A DNA stretch of 64,000 bases from Bacteroidota bacterium (GTDB lineage Bacteria > Bacteroidota > Bacteroidia > Chitinophagales > Chitinophagaceae). The stretch spans positions 1 through 64,000 of the forward strand of contig JAFAFV010000048.1 in the NCBI GenBank assembly GCA_023423285.1, written 5' to 3'. The translations under genes were made by a program, and so were the position numbers. The notes under the pieces are model-generated. The model was not told where the DNA came from. It saw nothing but the letters and a program-made list of their open reading frames with translations, and did not search any database. This document shows positions 9,130-17,233 of the stretch, piece after piece (positions within the stretch are counted from its first letter, which is position 1; the number at the start of each line of letters is the position of its first letter).

Positions 9130-9510
9130 ATGAGCAGCGCTATAGATTATATACACGAACAGTTAACTCCCAAAAAAGAACTTCCAGCTTTTAAAGCCGG
9201 CGATAACGTAACTGTAAACTACAGAATTATTGAAGGAAACAAAGAGCGTATCCAGTCTTTTAAAGGAGATGTGATTAAACAACAGGGCACGGGAGCTACG
9301 GCTACCTTTACTGTTAGAAAGATTTCTGACGGAGTGGGTGTGGAAAGAACTTTTCCTTTTTTATCTCCCAATATTGACTCTGTTATAGTAAATAAAGCTG
9401 GCCATGTTCGCAGGGCCAAGCTGTTTTATCAGCGTAAAAGAAGCGGCAAAAGCGCTCGCATTCGTGAGAAACGTATGGCAGTTGTTAGCAAAAACGCAGC
9501 TACCGTTTAA
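9130..9510 (+). CDS. rplS: 50S ribosomal protein L19
   Basis: The 126-residue protein contains the L19 hallmarks FKAGDNVTVNYRIIEGNKERIQ, FKGDVI and the VGVERTFPFLSPNID stretch followed by a basic RRAKLFYQRKRSGKSARI tail. L19 sits at the interface of the two ribosomal subunits. Length is slightly above the 115 of enterobacteria because of the C-terminal extension common in Bacteroidota. The gene has a good promoter immediately upstream and an intrinsic terminator 24 bases after the stop, so it is a single-gene unit and not part of the rpsP-rimM-trmD operon in which it is often found. Confidence 0.98.
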   Translation: MSSAIDYIHEQLTPKKELPAFKAGDNVTVNYRIIEGNKERIQSFKGDVIKQQGTGATATFTVRKISDGVGVERTFPFLSPNIDSVIVNKAGHVRRAKLFYQRKRSGKSARIREKRMAVVSKNAATV

Positions 9511-9533
9511 AAAGATATTCCAAAAAAATTTCT

Positions 9534-9560
9534 ACCCTGCCTATTGGCGGGGTTTTTATT
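9534..9560 (+). terminator. Intrinsic terminator after rplS
   Basis: Arms ACCCTGCC (9534-9541) and GGCGGGGT (9546-9553) pair with one G-U and a TATT loop, followed by a T-rich run. It lies 24 bases past the rplS stop. The remaining stretch to rny (9561-9754) is AT-rich and must hold the rny promoter; I see no exact TAnnTTTG match there. Confidence 0.85.
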
Positions 9561-9754
9561 TATACGCCTCACAAAGCTTGAATATGGATATTTATATTTG
9601 TCAGCCATATCAATAACATATCCCATATTTTCAACCTAATAATTGCGCCCGGTTTTGTATCTTCGCCAATAGCTTGTTTTTAAAAAATATAAAACAGGCT
9701 GATTTCTAATTTATTATCAATATTTTTTCATCAGGAAAAAACAAATGAACTTTA

Positions 9755-11320
9755 ATGGATCCAATAATAATTACTGTAATTGCAGCTGTAGTTGCCTTGC
9801 TTATAGGTATTATAGCAGGCAAATTTTTATTTGCCAAGAACACAAAGCAAAGAATTGAAGAAGCTGAACTTCACGCTAAAAATATTATTACCGAGGCAGA
9901 GCTTAGAGCAGAAACTGTAAAAAAAGAGAAAGAACTGGAGGCGAAAGAGCGATTTGTTTCGCTGAAAGCTGCCCACGAAAAAGAAGTAAACGAACGCAGC
10001 CGCAAACTAGTAGATGCCGAAAACCGCATCAGGCAAAAAGAACAATCGCTGAACCAAAAAGAATCTAACGCCGAAAAAGCTATTAAAGAAAATGATGCCA
10101 TTAAGGCCAGCCTTAACACCCAGATAGAAGTGGTGAATAAAAAACGGGCCGAGCTGGAGAAAAACCAGGAAGAGCACGTACGCCGTCTGGAGAAAATTGC
10201 AGGTCTTACAGCAGATGAAGCAAAATCTCAGCTAATCGAAAGCCTTAAAAACGAAGCACAAACGCAAGCCGTTGGTATACAACAAGAAATAATTGACGAA
10301 GCAAGGCTAAAAGCCAACAAAGAGGCCCGTAAAATCATTATTCAAACCATTCAGCGCACCGCTGCCGAGCAGGCCATTGAGAACTCAATCACAGTTTTCA
10401 ATCTTGAAAGTGATGAAGTAAAAGGCCAAATTATCGGTCGCGAAGGCCGCAACATACGCGCACTGGAAGCGGCCACCGGTGTAGACCTGATAGTTGATGA
10501 CACTCCCGAAGCCATTCTCCTCTCCTGCTTTGACCCGCTACGTCGCGAAATTGCACGCCTTAGCCTGCAGCGCCTGGTAACCGATGGACGCATTCACCCC
10601 GCACGCATTGAAGAAGTGGTAGAAAAAACCCGCAAGCAAATTGAAGAGCAGGTAATGGAAATTGGAGAAAGAACCGTAATTGACCTCGGCATTCACGGCC
10701 TGCATAAAGAACTGGTACGAATGGTGGGCCGCATGCGCTACCGTTCATCTTACGGCCAAAATCTGCTCATGCACAGCCGCGAAACGGCCAACCTTTGCGC
10801 CATCATGGCGGCCGAACTGGGCCTTAACCCCAAACTGGCGAAAAGAGCCGGGCTGCTGCACGATATAGGCAAAGTACCTGATGAGGAAAGCGAACTAAGC
10901 CACGCACTTTTAGGTGCCAAATTAGCCGAGAAATACGGCGAAAACCCAGCCATAGTAAATGCCATTGCTGCGCATCATGACGAAGCAGAAATGCAATATG
11001 TTATATCTCCTATCATACAGGCCTGCGATGCCATTAGCGGCGCAAGACCTGGTGCCCGCAGGGAAATTATGCAACAATACCTGCAACGCATCAAAGACCT
11101 TGAAACTCTTGCCATGGGCTACCCCGGCGTTGAAAAAGCTTATGCCATACAAGCCGGCCGTGAGTTGCGTGTAATTGTGGAATCAGACAGAGTAACAGAT
11201 CAGGAAAGCGATAAAATATCATTTGAAATTGCACAAAAAATTCAAACAGAAATGACCTTTCCTGGGCAAATCAAAGTAACCGTGATAAGGGAAAAAAGGG
11301 CCGTGAATGTGGCGAGGTAA
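9755..11320 (+). CDS. rny: Ribonuclease Y
   Basis: The 521-residue product has the full RNase Y architecture: an N-terminal membrane anchor (residues 3-27, [19 protein letters not shown]), a long charged coiled coil (about 30-190), a KH RNA-binding domain with [15 protein letters not shown], and an HD domain with the metal-binding HDIGK motif followed by HHDE. RNase Y is the membrane-bound endonuclease that starts mRNA decay in many bacteria lacking RNase E. The ATG at 9755 gives the anchor directly at the N-terminus and is preferred to alternatives. It is followed by a strong terminator and is a single-gene unit. Confidence 0.97.
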   Translation: MDPIIITVIAAVVALLIGIIAGKFLFAKNTKQRIEEAELHAKNIITEAELRAETVKKEKELEAKERFVSLKAAHEKEVNERSRKLVDAENRIRQKEQSLNQKESNAEKAIKENDAIKASLNTQIEVVNKKRAELEKNQEEHVRRLEKIAGLTADEAKSQLIESLKNEAQTQAVGIQQEIIDEARLKANKEARKIIIQTIQRTAAEQAIENSITVFNLESDEVKGQIIGREGRNIRALEAATGVDLIVDDTPEAILLSCFDPLRREIARLSLQRLVTDGRIHPARIEEVVEKTRKQIEEQVMEIGERTVIDLGIHGLHKELVRMVGRMRYRSSYGQNLLMHSRETANLCAIMAAELGLNPKLAKRAGLLHDIGKVPDEESELSHALLGAKLAEKYGENPAIVNAIAAHHDEAEMQYVISPIIQACDAISGARPGARREIMQQYLQRIKDLETLAMGYPGVEKAYAIQAGRELRVIVESDRVTDQESDKISFEIAQKIQTEMTFPGQIKVTVIREKRAVNVAR

Positions 11321-11341
11321 ATTTTCAACTTATATCAATAC

Positions 11342-11368
11342 AAAAGGATGTGTGTAACATCCTTTTTT
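11342..11368 (+). terminator. Intrinsic terminator after rny
   Basis: AAAAGGATG (11342-11350) and CATCCTTTT (11358-11366) are perfectly complementary with a seven-base loop and run into further Ts. It lies 21 bases past the rny stop and isolates rny from the sugar cassette that starts at 11428. Confidence 0.9.
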
Positions 11369-11427
11369 AATTTGTTCAATTCATAGGTATCTTTACAGAT
11401 AAATCTAACTAAATATAAACCGGCATT

Positions 11428-11868
11428 ATGGCTGAAACATTGGGCTCTTTGTGCGATAAGCTTACAATTGTAAAACTGAAACAATTTCATACCGAGGACA
11501 GTGAAAGGCTGCAATCTTTACAAGCACAGCAGCTACAGATAGAAGGTGAAATTGATGCTTTTGTAAATGCTGCCATTAACGGCCAGATCCCTGTAGAAAA
11601 ACTTACTTTCAAATCGAACAAGGTTTATAAAAAAGAAGGCAACGAAGTAAGTGCCATCAACGGGAGTTTTGGTACCGTGTTTTCCAAACTGGCCGAAGTG
11701 AATTGTGACTTGTGGCACGAACAAGAAAAAGTGTATGAATTTGAAAAAGTGGCCCCAGAGCAAAAAGATAAAGTGATCAAGCAACTGGCCATCCTAAATC
11801 TTGAACGAAACAATTGTATTGACGCCATTGATGCCAATTTTCAACAACTAATAAAAGAGAAACAGTAA
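11428..11868 (+). CDS. Small DUF4254/DUF6165-like protein of a sugar cassette
   Basis: The 146-residue soluble, helical protein has no catalytic motif I can name. Its LGSLCDKLTIVKLKQ start and the later VNCDLWHEQEKV and LNLERNNCIDAID segments resemble small DUF4254/DUF6165-type proteins found beside glycosyltransferases in surface polysaccharide clusters. It is the first gene of a five-gene run: its stop is one base before the ATG of the next gene, so the two are almost surely cotranslated. Function is unknown; an accessory role for the following enzymes is inferred only from position. Confidence 0.5.
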   Translation: MAETLGSLCDKLTIVKLKQFHTEDSERLQSLQAQQLQIEGEIDAFVNAAINGQIPVEKLTFKSNKVYKKEGNEVSAINGSFGTVFSKLAEVNCDLWHEQEKVYEFEKVAPEQKDKVIKQLAILNLERNNCIDAIDANFQQLIKEKQ

Positions 11869-11869
11869 T

Positions 11870-13126
11870 ATGCACATCAGAAAAAGGACTACCTGCCGGG
11901 TTTGCGGATCCACATCGCTTACCAAAGTAATTGACCTTGGTCCGCAGTATTTGCAGGGTTCGTTTATAAAGCCTGGAAAAGAAATGCCCAGCACCCGTAA
12001 GATTGATTGCACACTGGTACGCTGTAATCCTGCAGCTGATGAAAACGCTTGCGGACTGCTGCAAATGGAACACAGCGTTCCGCCCGAGATATTGTATGCC
12101 GCCTATTGGTACCGCAGCGGAACTAATGCTACCATGCGCAATCACCTGAAAGATATTGCCGATAACGTGGCGCAAATATTAAATACGGCTGATGCCAGCG
12201 TGCTGGATATTGGCTGCAACGATGGTACACTTTTGAGCTTTTACCCTCAAGTATATACAAAATACGGCTGCGACCCCAGCGATGTGGCGCAGGAAGTAAA
12301 AAATGCTACCGTTGTTCAGGATATATTTCCTTCTGAAGCATTATTCAAAGTGCTGGGCGATCAAAAACTGAATGCCATTACTTCCATTGCCATGTTTTAC
12401 GACCTTGAGAACCCTGTGGAATTTGTTAAAGCTATCCGCCGAGCCCTTTCGCCAAAAGGCATATGGATTTTTGAGATGAGCTACATGCCGCGTATGCTGG
12501 AAATAGATAGCTACGATACTATTTGCCACGAACACCTTGAATATTACAGCTTGGCCGTGCTGGAAAAAATTACAGCTATGGCTGGTATGAAGATTTTTAA
12601 AATTTCTTTTAACGACATTAACGGCGGCAGCATCAGGTGCTATGCCACGCATCACGAAAATACTGCTTACGATACCTCTGAAAATAATCAACTCATTAAC
12701 GAGATCCGCCATAAAGAATTTGATTTGGAGTTGGATACCGACAAACCTTACACTTCCTTTCAGCAGCGAATAGAACAGTTGAAAACTGATTTGCACAACC
12801 TTTTGGTTGAGTTTAAAAAAGAAGGAAAGAAGGTTCATATTTACGGCGCTTCTACCAAAGGCAATACTATTTTGCAATGGTGCAATATTGATCACACGTT
12901 GATTGATTATGCAGCAGAGCGCAACCCCGACAAGTTTGGCGCGTATACTTTAGGCACCAACATTCCAATCATTAGCGAGGCTGACAGTCGCGCCATGAAC
13001 CCCGATTATTACCTGGTACTGCCCTGGCATTTTAAAAACGAGTTTTTAGAGCGTGAAAAAGAAGCAATTGAAAAAGGAACCGGTTTTATCTTTCCCGTAC
13101 CAAAGATTGAAGTGTACAAAAAATAA
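11870..13126 (+). CDS. Sugar C-methyltransferase-like SAM enzyme
   Basis: The 418-residue protein has the three-part layout of NDP-sugar C-methyltransferases such as the TylC3/TcaB9 group. It has an N-terminal zinc-binding region beginning C9-x2-C12 with later cysteines near 47, 52 and 61; a class I SAM domain with VLDIGCNDGTLL at 112-122; and a C-terminal domain with KVHIYGASTKGNTIL. This family adds a methyl group to C-3 or C-5 of a nucleotide-bound keto-sugar, producing branched deoxysugars. The CHEHLEYYS segment contains the family's active-site histidine/glutamate/tyrosine region. It is cytosolic. Substrate is unknown; the neighbouring GMD-like SDR could supply or reduce a keto-sugar, which is an inference from context. 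Confidence 0.8.
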   Translation: MHIRKRTTCRVCGSTSLTKVIDLGPQYLQGSFIKPGKEMPSTRKIDCTLVRCNPAADENACGLLQMEHSVPPEILYAAYWYRSGTNATMRNHLKDIADNVAQILNTADASVLDIGCNDGTLLSFYPQVYTKYGCDPSDVAQEVKNATVVQDIFPSEALFKVLGDQKLNAITSIAMFYDLENPVEFVKAIRRALSPKGIWIFEMSYMPRMLEIDSYDTICHEHLEYYSLAVLEKITAMAGMKIFKISFNDINGGSIRCYATHHENTAYDTSENNQLINEIRHKEFDLELDTDKPYTSFQQRIEQLKTDLHNLLVEFKKEGKKVHIYGASTKGNTILQWCNIDHTLIDYAAERNPDKFGAYTLGTNIPIISEADSRAMNPDYYLVLPWHFKNEFLEREKEAIEKGTGFIFPVPKIEVYKK

Positions 13127-13135
13127 CTTATCGTA

Positions 13136-14221
13136 TTGAAGGGCTTATTCATCAATAATAAAAAAGCAAAAGACAGCATTTATGAATCGGGCTATATGGT
13201 TTATAAATGTCTGCTGTTATCTAAGCACATTCAATTAGATTATATTGAAATTGATGCCGATAACAGAACCATACCTTCAGGCTTTGATTTTTATTTGTTC
13301 AACTATCATATCATGACGATGCAATGGCTGAACACGAAGCAGCTTAAAAACCTGGGCTTTGTGGCAACCATTGTGCTGGAAGTGGCGCCAAACGATCCAT
13401 TTGTGCTTTGCAACAAAAATGATTTTGATGCCTACTGCGTGCTCGACCCTACCATTAACCTGAACAACAAAAAAGTATTTGCTTTTCCGCGCCCCCTTGA
13501 AGAAGTGGGTTTTGACCTTCCACAACCCAACAATGCTGTTCCGGTAATTGGCACTTTTGGTTTTGCCACAAAAGGCAAAGGGTTCCATCACGTGGTAGAG
13601 GCTGTAAACAAAGAATTTGATCAGGCTATTGTAAAGATCAATATTCCCCACGGCGATTTTGTACCCAACTCAAAAGAGTACGCAGCATTTTTAGCCGCAA
13701 CCTGTACAAGCCGTGCAAAACCTGGTGTGGAAGTGCAGGTTACCCACGATTTTATGCCAAAGGAAGCGCTCATTCGCTGGTGCGCTAATAACGATCTGAA
13801 TTGTTTTTTATATGACAGAGATATGCCCGGGCTGGCAGCTACAACCGATCAGGCAATTGTTAGCAAAAGGCCGCTGGCCATATCGCAAAACGACACGTTC
13901 CGTCATATTTTACAATACATTACACCTTACCCGCAATGGAGCCTAAAGCAAAGTATGACAAACTCGTTGCCCATTGTTGAAAAAATATTGAATGACTGGT
14001 CGCCAGTAAATTTTGCCCGCAGGTTTGAAGAAATGCTTAGCGCCAACAGCAGCCTTATTGCACAAAAGAAAAAACCTGAAGGCACAGACATTGAACTTGC
14101 TGTAAAGAAGAACAATCTCATTACCCTGCTTACAAACCGTATAGAAAAATATAAAAGGCTGGTAAAAAAAACTGGTAAAAACCTTAAAAATGGTTCAAAG
14201 AAAGATAAAGCGGTTATTTAA
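13136..14221 (+). CDS. Glycosyltransferase-like protein (GT-B type, weak)
   Basis: The 361-residue product begins with a TTG codon nine bases after the previous stop; the next ATG in frame, 20 codons on, would cut into a likely first strand, so TTG is preferred. The middle has VIGTFGFATKGKGFHHVVEAV, a glycosyltransferase group 1-like segment, and ATTDQAIVSKRPLAIS resembles the sugar-nucleotide-binding edge of the second GT-B domain. No clear E-x7-E motif is present. The last 40 residues are very lysine-rich. The 3' end overlaps the FkbM gene by 32 bases. Donor and acceptor are unknown. Confidence 0.55.
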   Translation: MKGLFINNKKAKDSIYESGYMVYKCLLLSKHIQLDYIEIDADNRTIPSGFDFYLFNYHIMTMQWLNTKQLKNLGFVATIVLEVAPNDPFVLCNKNDFDAYCVLDPTINLNNKKVFAFPRPLEEVGFDLPQPNNAVPVIGTFGFATKGKGFHHVVEAVNKEFDQAIVKINIPHGDFVPNSKEYAAFLAATCTSRAKPGVEVQVTHDFMPKEALIRWCANNDLNCFLYDRDMPGLAATTDQAIVSKRPLAISQNDTFRHILQYITPYPQWSLKQSMTNSLPIVEKILNDWSPVNFARRFEEMLSANSSLIAQKKKPEGTDIELAVKKNNLITLLTNRIEKYKRLVKKTGKNLKNGSKKDKAVI

Positions 14222-14924
14222 AAAATACACAGGCAAATTATTTTTTCCAGATGCACAGCTTAGCTATGCACAGTTTGGCGAAGACCTGATCATGGCCCAT
14301 TTTTTTGCCCAGGCTGGCATTGCACAACCGTCTTATCTTGACATTGGCGCCAACGAACCGCGCTACATCAGCAATACTTATTTTTTTTATGAAAAAGGCG
14401 CAAGCGGTGTGCTGATTGAACCTAACCCTTATCTGGCAAAAAAACTTTCAAAATTTCGCAAAAATGATACTGTGGTGAACGCTGGCATAGGATTAACAGA
14501 TCAGGCTGCGGCAGATTTTTACCTGTTCCCCAATCAATACAACGGCCTCAGCACTTTTTCAAAAGAAGAAGCAGAGCATTGGGCACACACCGGCATGAAA
14601 GGTTTAGGAAAAGTTTCTTACGAAAAAGTAATTCAAATGCCCCTGATTGCTGTAAACGATATTCTGCAAAAATATTTTGAAGACCGTGCACCACATATTC
14701 TGTCTCTTGATGTAGAAGGACTGGATCTGCAAATATTACAAAGCCTGGATTTTAACCGTTGGCAGCCCGCTATGATTTGCGTGGAAACACTTCAATACGA
14801 CAGCCAGCAAAACGGTTTTAAAAACAACAGCATCATTAGTTTTATGCAGGAAAAAAACTATGCTGTGTATGCTGATACCTGGGTGAATACTTTATTTTGT
14901 AAAAAAGAACTGATCACAAAATGA
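14190..14924 (+). CDS. FkbM family methyltransferase
   Basis: The 244-residue protein is a class I SAM-dependent methyltransferase of the FkbM family. The motif SYLDIGANEPRYISNT (49-64) is the SAM-binding loop, GVLIEPNP the acidic end of strand 2, and HILSLDVEGLDLQILQ the family signature near residue 170. FkbM-type enzymes O-methylate hydroxyls on polyketides, glycans or glycolipids. The basic N-terminus (MVQRKIKRLFKKY) could touch membrane. The start lies inside the preceding gene (32-base overlap) and its stop overlaps the next start by four bases (ATGA), typical of tight translational coupling. Sugar hydroxyl methylation is inferred from the cassette context. Confidence 0.82.
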   Translation: MVQRKIKRLFKKYTGKLFFPDAQLSYAQFGEDLIMAHFFAQAGIAQPSYLDIGANEPRYISNTYFFYEKGASGVLIEPNPYLAKKLSKFRKNDTVVNAGIGLTDQAAADFYLFPNQYNGLSTFSKEEAEHWAHTGMKGLGKVSYEKVIQMPLIAVNDILQKYFEDRAPHILSLDVEGLDLQILQSLDFNRWQPAMICVETLQYDSQQNGFKNNSIISFMQEKNYAVYADTWVNTLFCKKELITK

Positions 14925-15790
14925 CATCGGTAATATTTGGCGCCAACGGGCAGGATGGATTTTATCTTTCGCGATTATTGAAAGATAAAGGCATTGATGT
15001 AATTGGCGTTTCAAGAAGCGGTGATTTTTTAAAAACTGATCTGTCAAACTACGAACAGGTGGCTTCTTTAATTAAACAAACCCAACCAGCCTATGCGTTT
15101 CACCTTGCAGCCAATTCCACCACGCGGCATGAAGCATTGTTTGAAAATCATGAAACCATCAGCACAGGTACATTAAATATTCTGGAAGCCGTTAAAAACC
15201 ATTCACCGCAAACAAAGGTGTTCATTTCTGGCAGTGGTTTGCAATTTCAAAATAACAACGTTCCTATAAAAGAAACTGATCCGTTTGAAGCAGGAGATGC
15301 CTATTCCGTCAGCCGTATACATTCGGTGTATGCGGCCAGATATTTTCGTATCAAACATCATGTGCAAACTTATGTAGGCTACCTGTATAATCATGATAGC
15401 CCACGCAGGTCGGAACGGCACATGGCAAAAAAAATTGCTGAAGCCGCAAAACGCATTGCTGGTGGGTTTAAAGAAACACTTACCATTGGAGATGTAGATG
15501 CCGTGAAAGAATGGGCTTATGCTGAGGATATTGTAAAAGGCATTTGGACGCTTGTAAATCAGGATGCTATTTTTGAAGCTAATATTGGTTCGGGCATCGG
15601 GCATTCTATTGAAGAATGGTTAAGTTTATGTTTTGAATATTTTGCACTTGACTGGAAAGATTATGTAAAACCTGACAACAACTTTGTGCCTGATTACAAA
15701 ATGCTGGTATGCGATCCCGCGGTAATTAATTCTTTGGGCTGGAAGGCTGATACCGATTTTAGAACTCTTGCGCAGATGATGCTTGAGTGA
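14921..15790 (+). CDS. GDP-mannose 4,6-dehydratase-like SDR with altered active site
   Basis: The 289-residue extended short-chain dehydrogenase resembles GDP-mannose 4,6-dehydratase: N-terminal nucleotide motif FGANGQDGFYLSRLL and the GMD signature YLYNHDSPRRS (154-164). Two features are odd. The catalytic tyrosine-lysine pair YxxxK reads Y128-S-V-S-R132, so lysine is replaced by arginine. The usual S/T-S/T-E segment for dehydration is replaced by ISGSGLQF. It is also shorter than typical GMD (about 345). It may therefore be a reductase/epimerase variant or have altered activity. Start overlaps the FkbM stop by four bases. It closes the five-gene cassette. Confidence 0.7.
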   Translation: MTSVIFGANGQDGFYLSRLLKDKGIDVIGVSRSGDFLKTDLSNYEQVASLIKQTQPAYAFHLAANSTTRHEALFENHETISTGTLNILEAVKNHSPQTKVFISGSGLQFQNNNVPIKETDPFEAGDAYSVSRIHSVYAARYFRIKHHVQTYVGYLYNHDSPRRSERHMAKKIAEAAKRIAGGFKETLTIGDVDAVKEWAYAEDIVKGIWTLVNQDAIFEANIGSGIGHSIEEWLSLCFEYFALDWKDYVKPDNNFVPDYKMLVCDPAVINSLGWKADTDFRTLAQMMLE

Positions 15791-15901
15791 TGCAGCCATG
15801 TAGTTATTGGTAGCATTAAGCTTAGTTTGAATGTAATTATTAACAGTACAAGAACTGTTCTCAAACTAAAAACTTCACCAGATCATTAAAATAAAATACG
15901 G

Positions 15902-16663
15902 ATGAAAAATATCTTATACATTGTATTAATCAGCTGCCTGCTTTCCTGCAGTAATAAGATTACCGCACCGTTTACCAACGTGATGAATACGGAAGCACTG
16001 CATCACAAATGGAAAGTAACTGAAATGCGTGGTACTACATCTCTGCCTGATGTTTATATAGATTTGCGAGATATACTAAAAACACATGCCTCTTCCGGTT
16101 GCGACTCTATTGTGTTCACTCCTAAATACAGCTATAACAACCGTGTGAATTTTACGCACATCAATATTCCATTGCCTAACTGTTCACAAAACACTTTAAA
16201 CAGCCAGTTACTATTTAATTTAAAGGATGTGCATTATTTTTCAGTAAACAGCAACCAACTTAGGCTGCTTGATAAAAACCAATCCAAAATATTTGAGGCT
16301 GTATATGCCATTGATGATGAGCAGGGCTCTCTTTTAAGAAGATGGCAAATTGCATCTATGTTAAATGCTGATGGCGACAGGCTTTCCAAAGCAAATCCAT
16401 TTATTGATTTTACAACTCCAGGCAGTGCATCTGCTTATGTTGGCTGCAACCGCTTTTCAATACCTGTAAAAATTACTGCCGGCAATGGCATAAGCATGGG
16501 CAATGGTGCATCTACAAAAATGTTTTGCGAAGGCGATGTGAATGATGAAGTGTTTTCAAAAATTCTACCCCTTGTAAAAATGTACCAGGTTGTAGGCAAT
16601 CAACTAAAACTGTTTGATGAATACAATACGCTTTTGCTGGAGGCGGTTGCACCAATAAATTAA
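15902..16663 (+). CDS. META-domain lipoprotein with two repeats
   Basis: The 253-residue product starts with a lipoprotein signal peptide and lipobox (SCLLSC, lipidated C16). Two META/HslJ-like halves follow: residues about 35-145 (weaker) and 148-253. The second contains the conserved YVGCNRFS and STKMFCEGD segments with paired cysteines. META proteins are small envelope proteins, some linked to heat resistance or secretion; their molecular function is unknown. The next gene is a single-domain paralogue. It stands 111 bases after the sugar cassette and probably has its own promoter. Confidence 0.75.
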   Translation: MKNILYIVLISCLLSCSNKITAPFTNVMNTEALHHKWKVTEMRGTTSLPDVYIDLRDILKTHASSGCDSIVFTPKYSYNNRVNFTHINIPLPNCSQNTLNSQLLFNLKDVHYFSVNSNQLRLLDKNQSKIFEAVYAIDDEQGSLLRRWQIASMLNADGDRLSKANPFIDFTTPGSASAYVGCNRFSIPVKITAGNGISMGNGASTKMFCEGDVNDEVFSKILPLVKMYQVVGNQLKLFDEYNTLLLEAVAPIN

Positions 16664-16732
16664 GAACAACTTCTTAACAATTTCTTTTATGTAATTAATT
16701 TCAACTGTACATCCTGTTGTAAATTTTATACT

Positions 16733-17161
16733 ATGAACAGAAATATGATCCTTATTGCATTGATAATAATTGTTGGCACTGCTTCCTGCGCAAAAACAAA
16801 ATCAATTACGATTAGCCAAAACCTGCAGCGCCAGTGGATGGTCAAAACCCTGCCGGGAATTTCCTATAGCGATCTGCTTGCTGCAAAAGCCGAGATCAAC
16901 CTTACTGACAAGACGAAAACAGGAGCTTATGGCGGCTGCAACAGGATATTTTTTACCACAAAAACAAGCGGCACCAAATCAATTAGCTTTGAAAATATTG
17001 GGGCCACAAAAATGTTTTGCGAAAAAACAATGCCTGTGGAAGCCGCGCTGATTGCCGCACTGAACCAGATAAAAAAATATGAAATAAAAGGTCATCAAAT
17101 CAGCTTTATGAATGCAACTGGTGAGGTGGTAGCTACTGCAGTGGCGGCCGACTGGGATTAA
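16733..17161 (+). CDS. META-domain lipoprotein, single repeat
   Basis: The 142-residue protein has a lipoprotein signal peptide ending TASC (C19) and one META/HslJ-like domain with YGGCNRIFF and ATKMFCEKT, matching the second half of the preceding gene nearly motif for motif. The two genes are 69 bases apart on the same strand and look like a tandem duplication followed by domain gain or loss. Location should be the outer or inner membrane, facing the periplasm. No enzymatic residues are recognised and the role is unknown. Confidence 0.75.
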   Translation: MNRNMILIALIIIVGTASCAKTKSITISQNLQRQWMVKTLPGISYSDLLAAKAEINLTDKTKTGAYGGCNRIFFTTKTSGTKSISFENIGATKMFCEKTMPVEAALIAALNQIKKYEIKGHQISFMNATGEVVATAVAADWD

Positions 17162-17233
17162 AAAAACAAACTGCTTCTCTTATCAACTTACCAATTTTGC
17201 GTATATTCAAAACCTAACAAAAGATTTTATCAG

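Noticed and set aside
12341..12895. 184-codon open frame on the minus strand opposite the C-methyltransferase gene
   Set aside because: The opposite strand carries the complete methyltransferase motifs, and the frame has no recognisable sequence.
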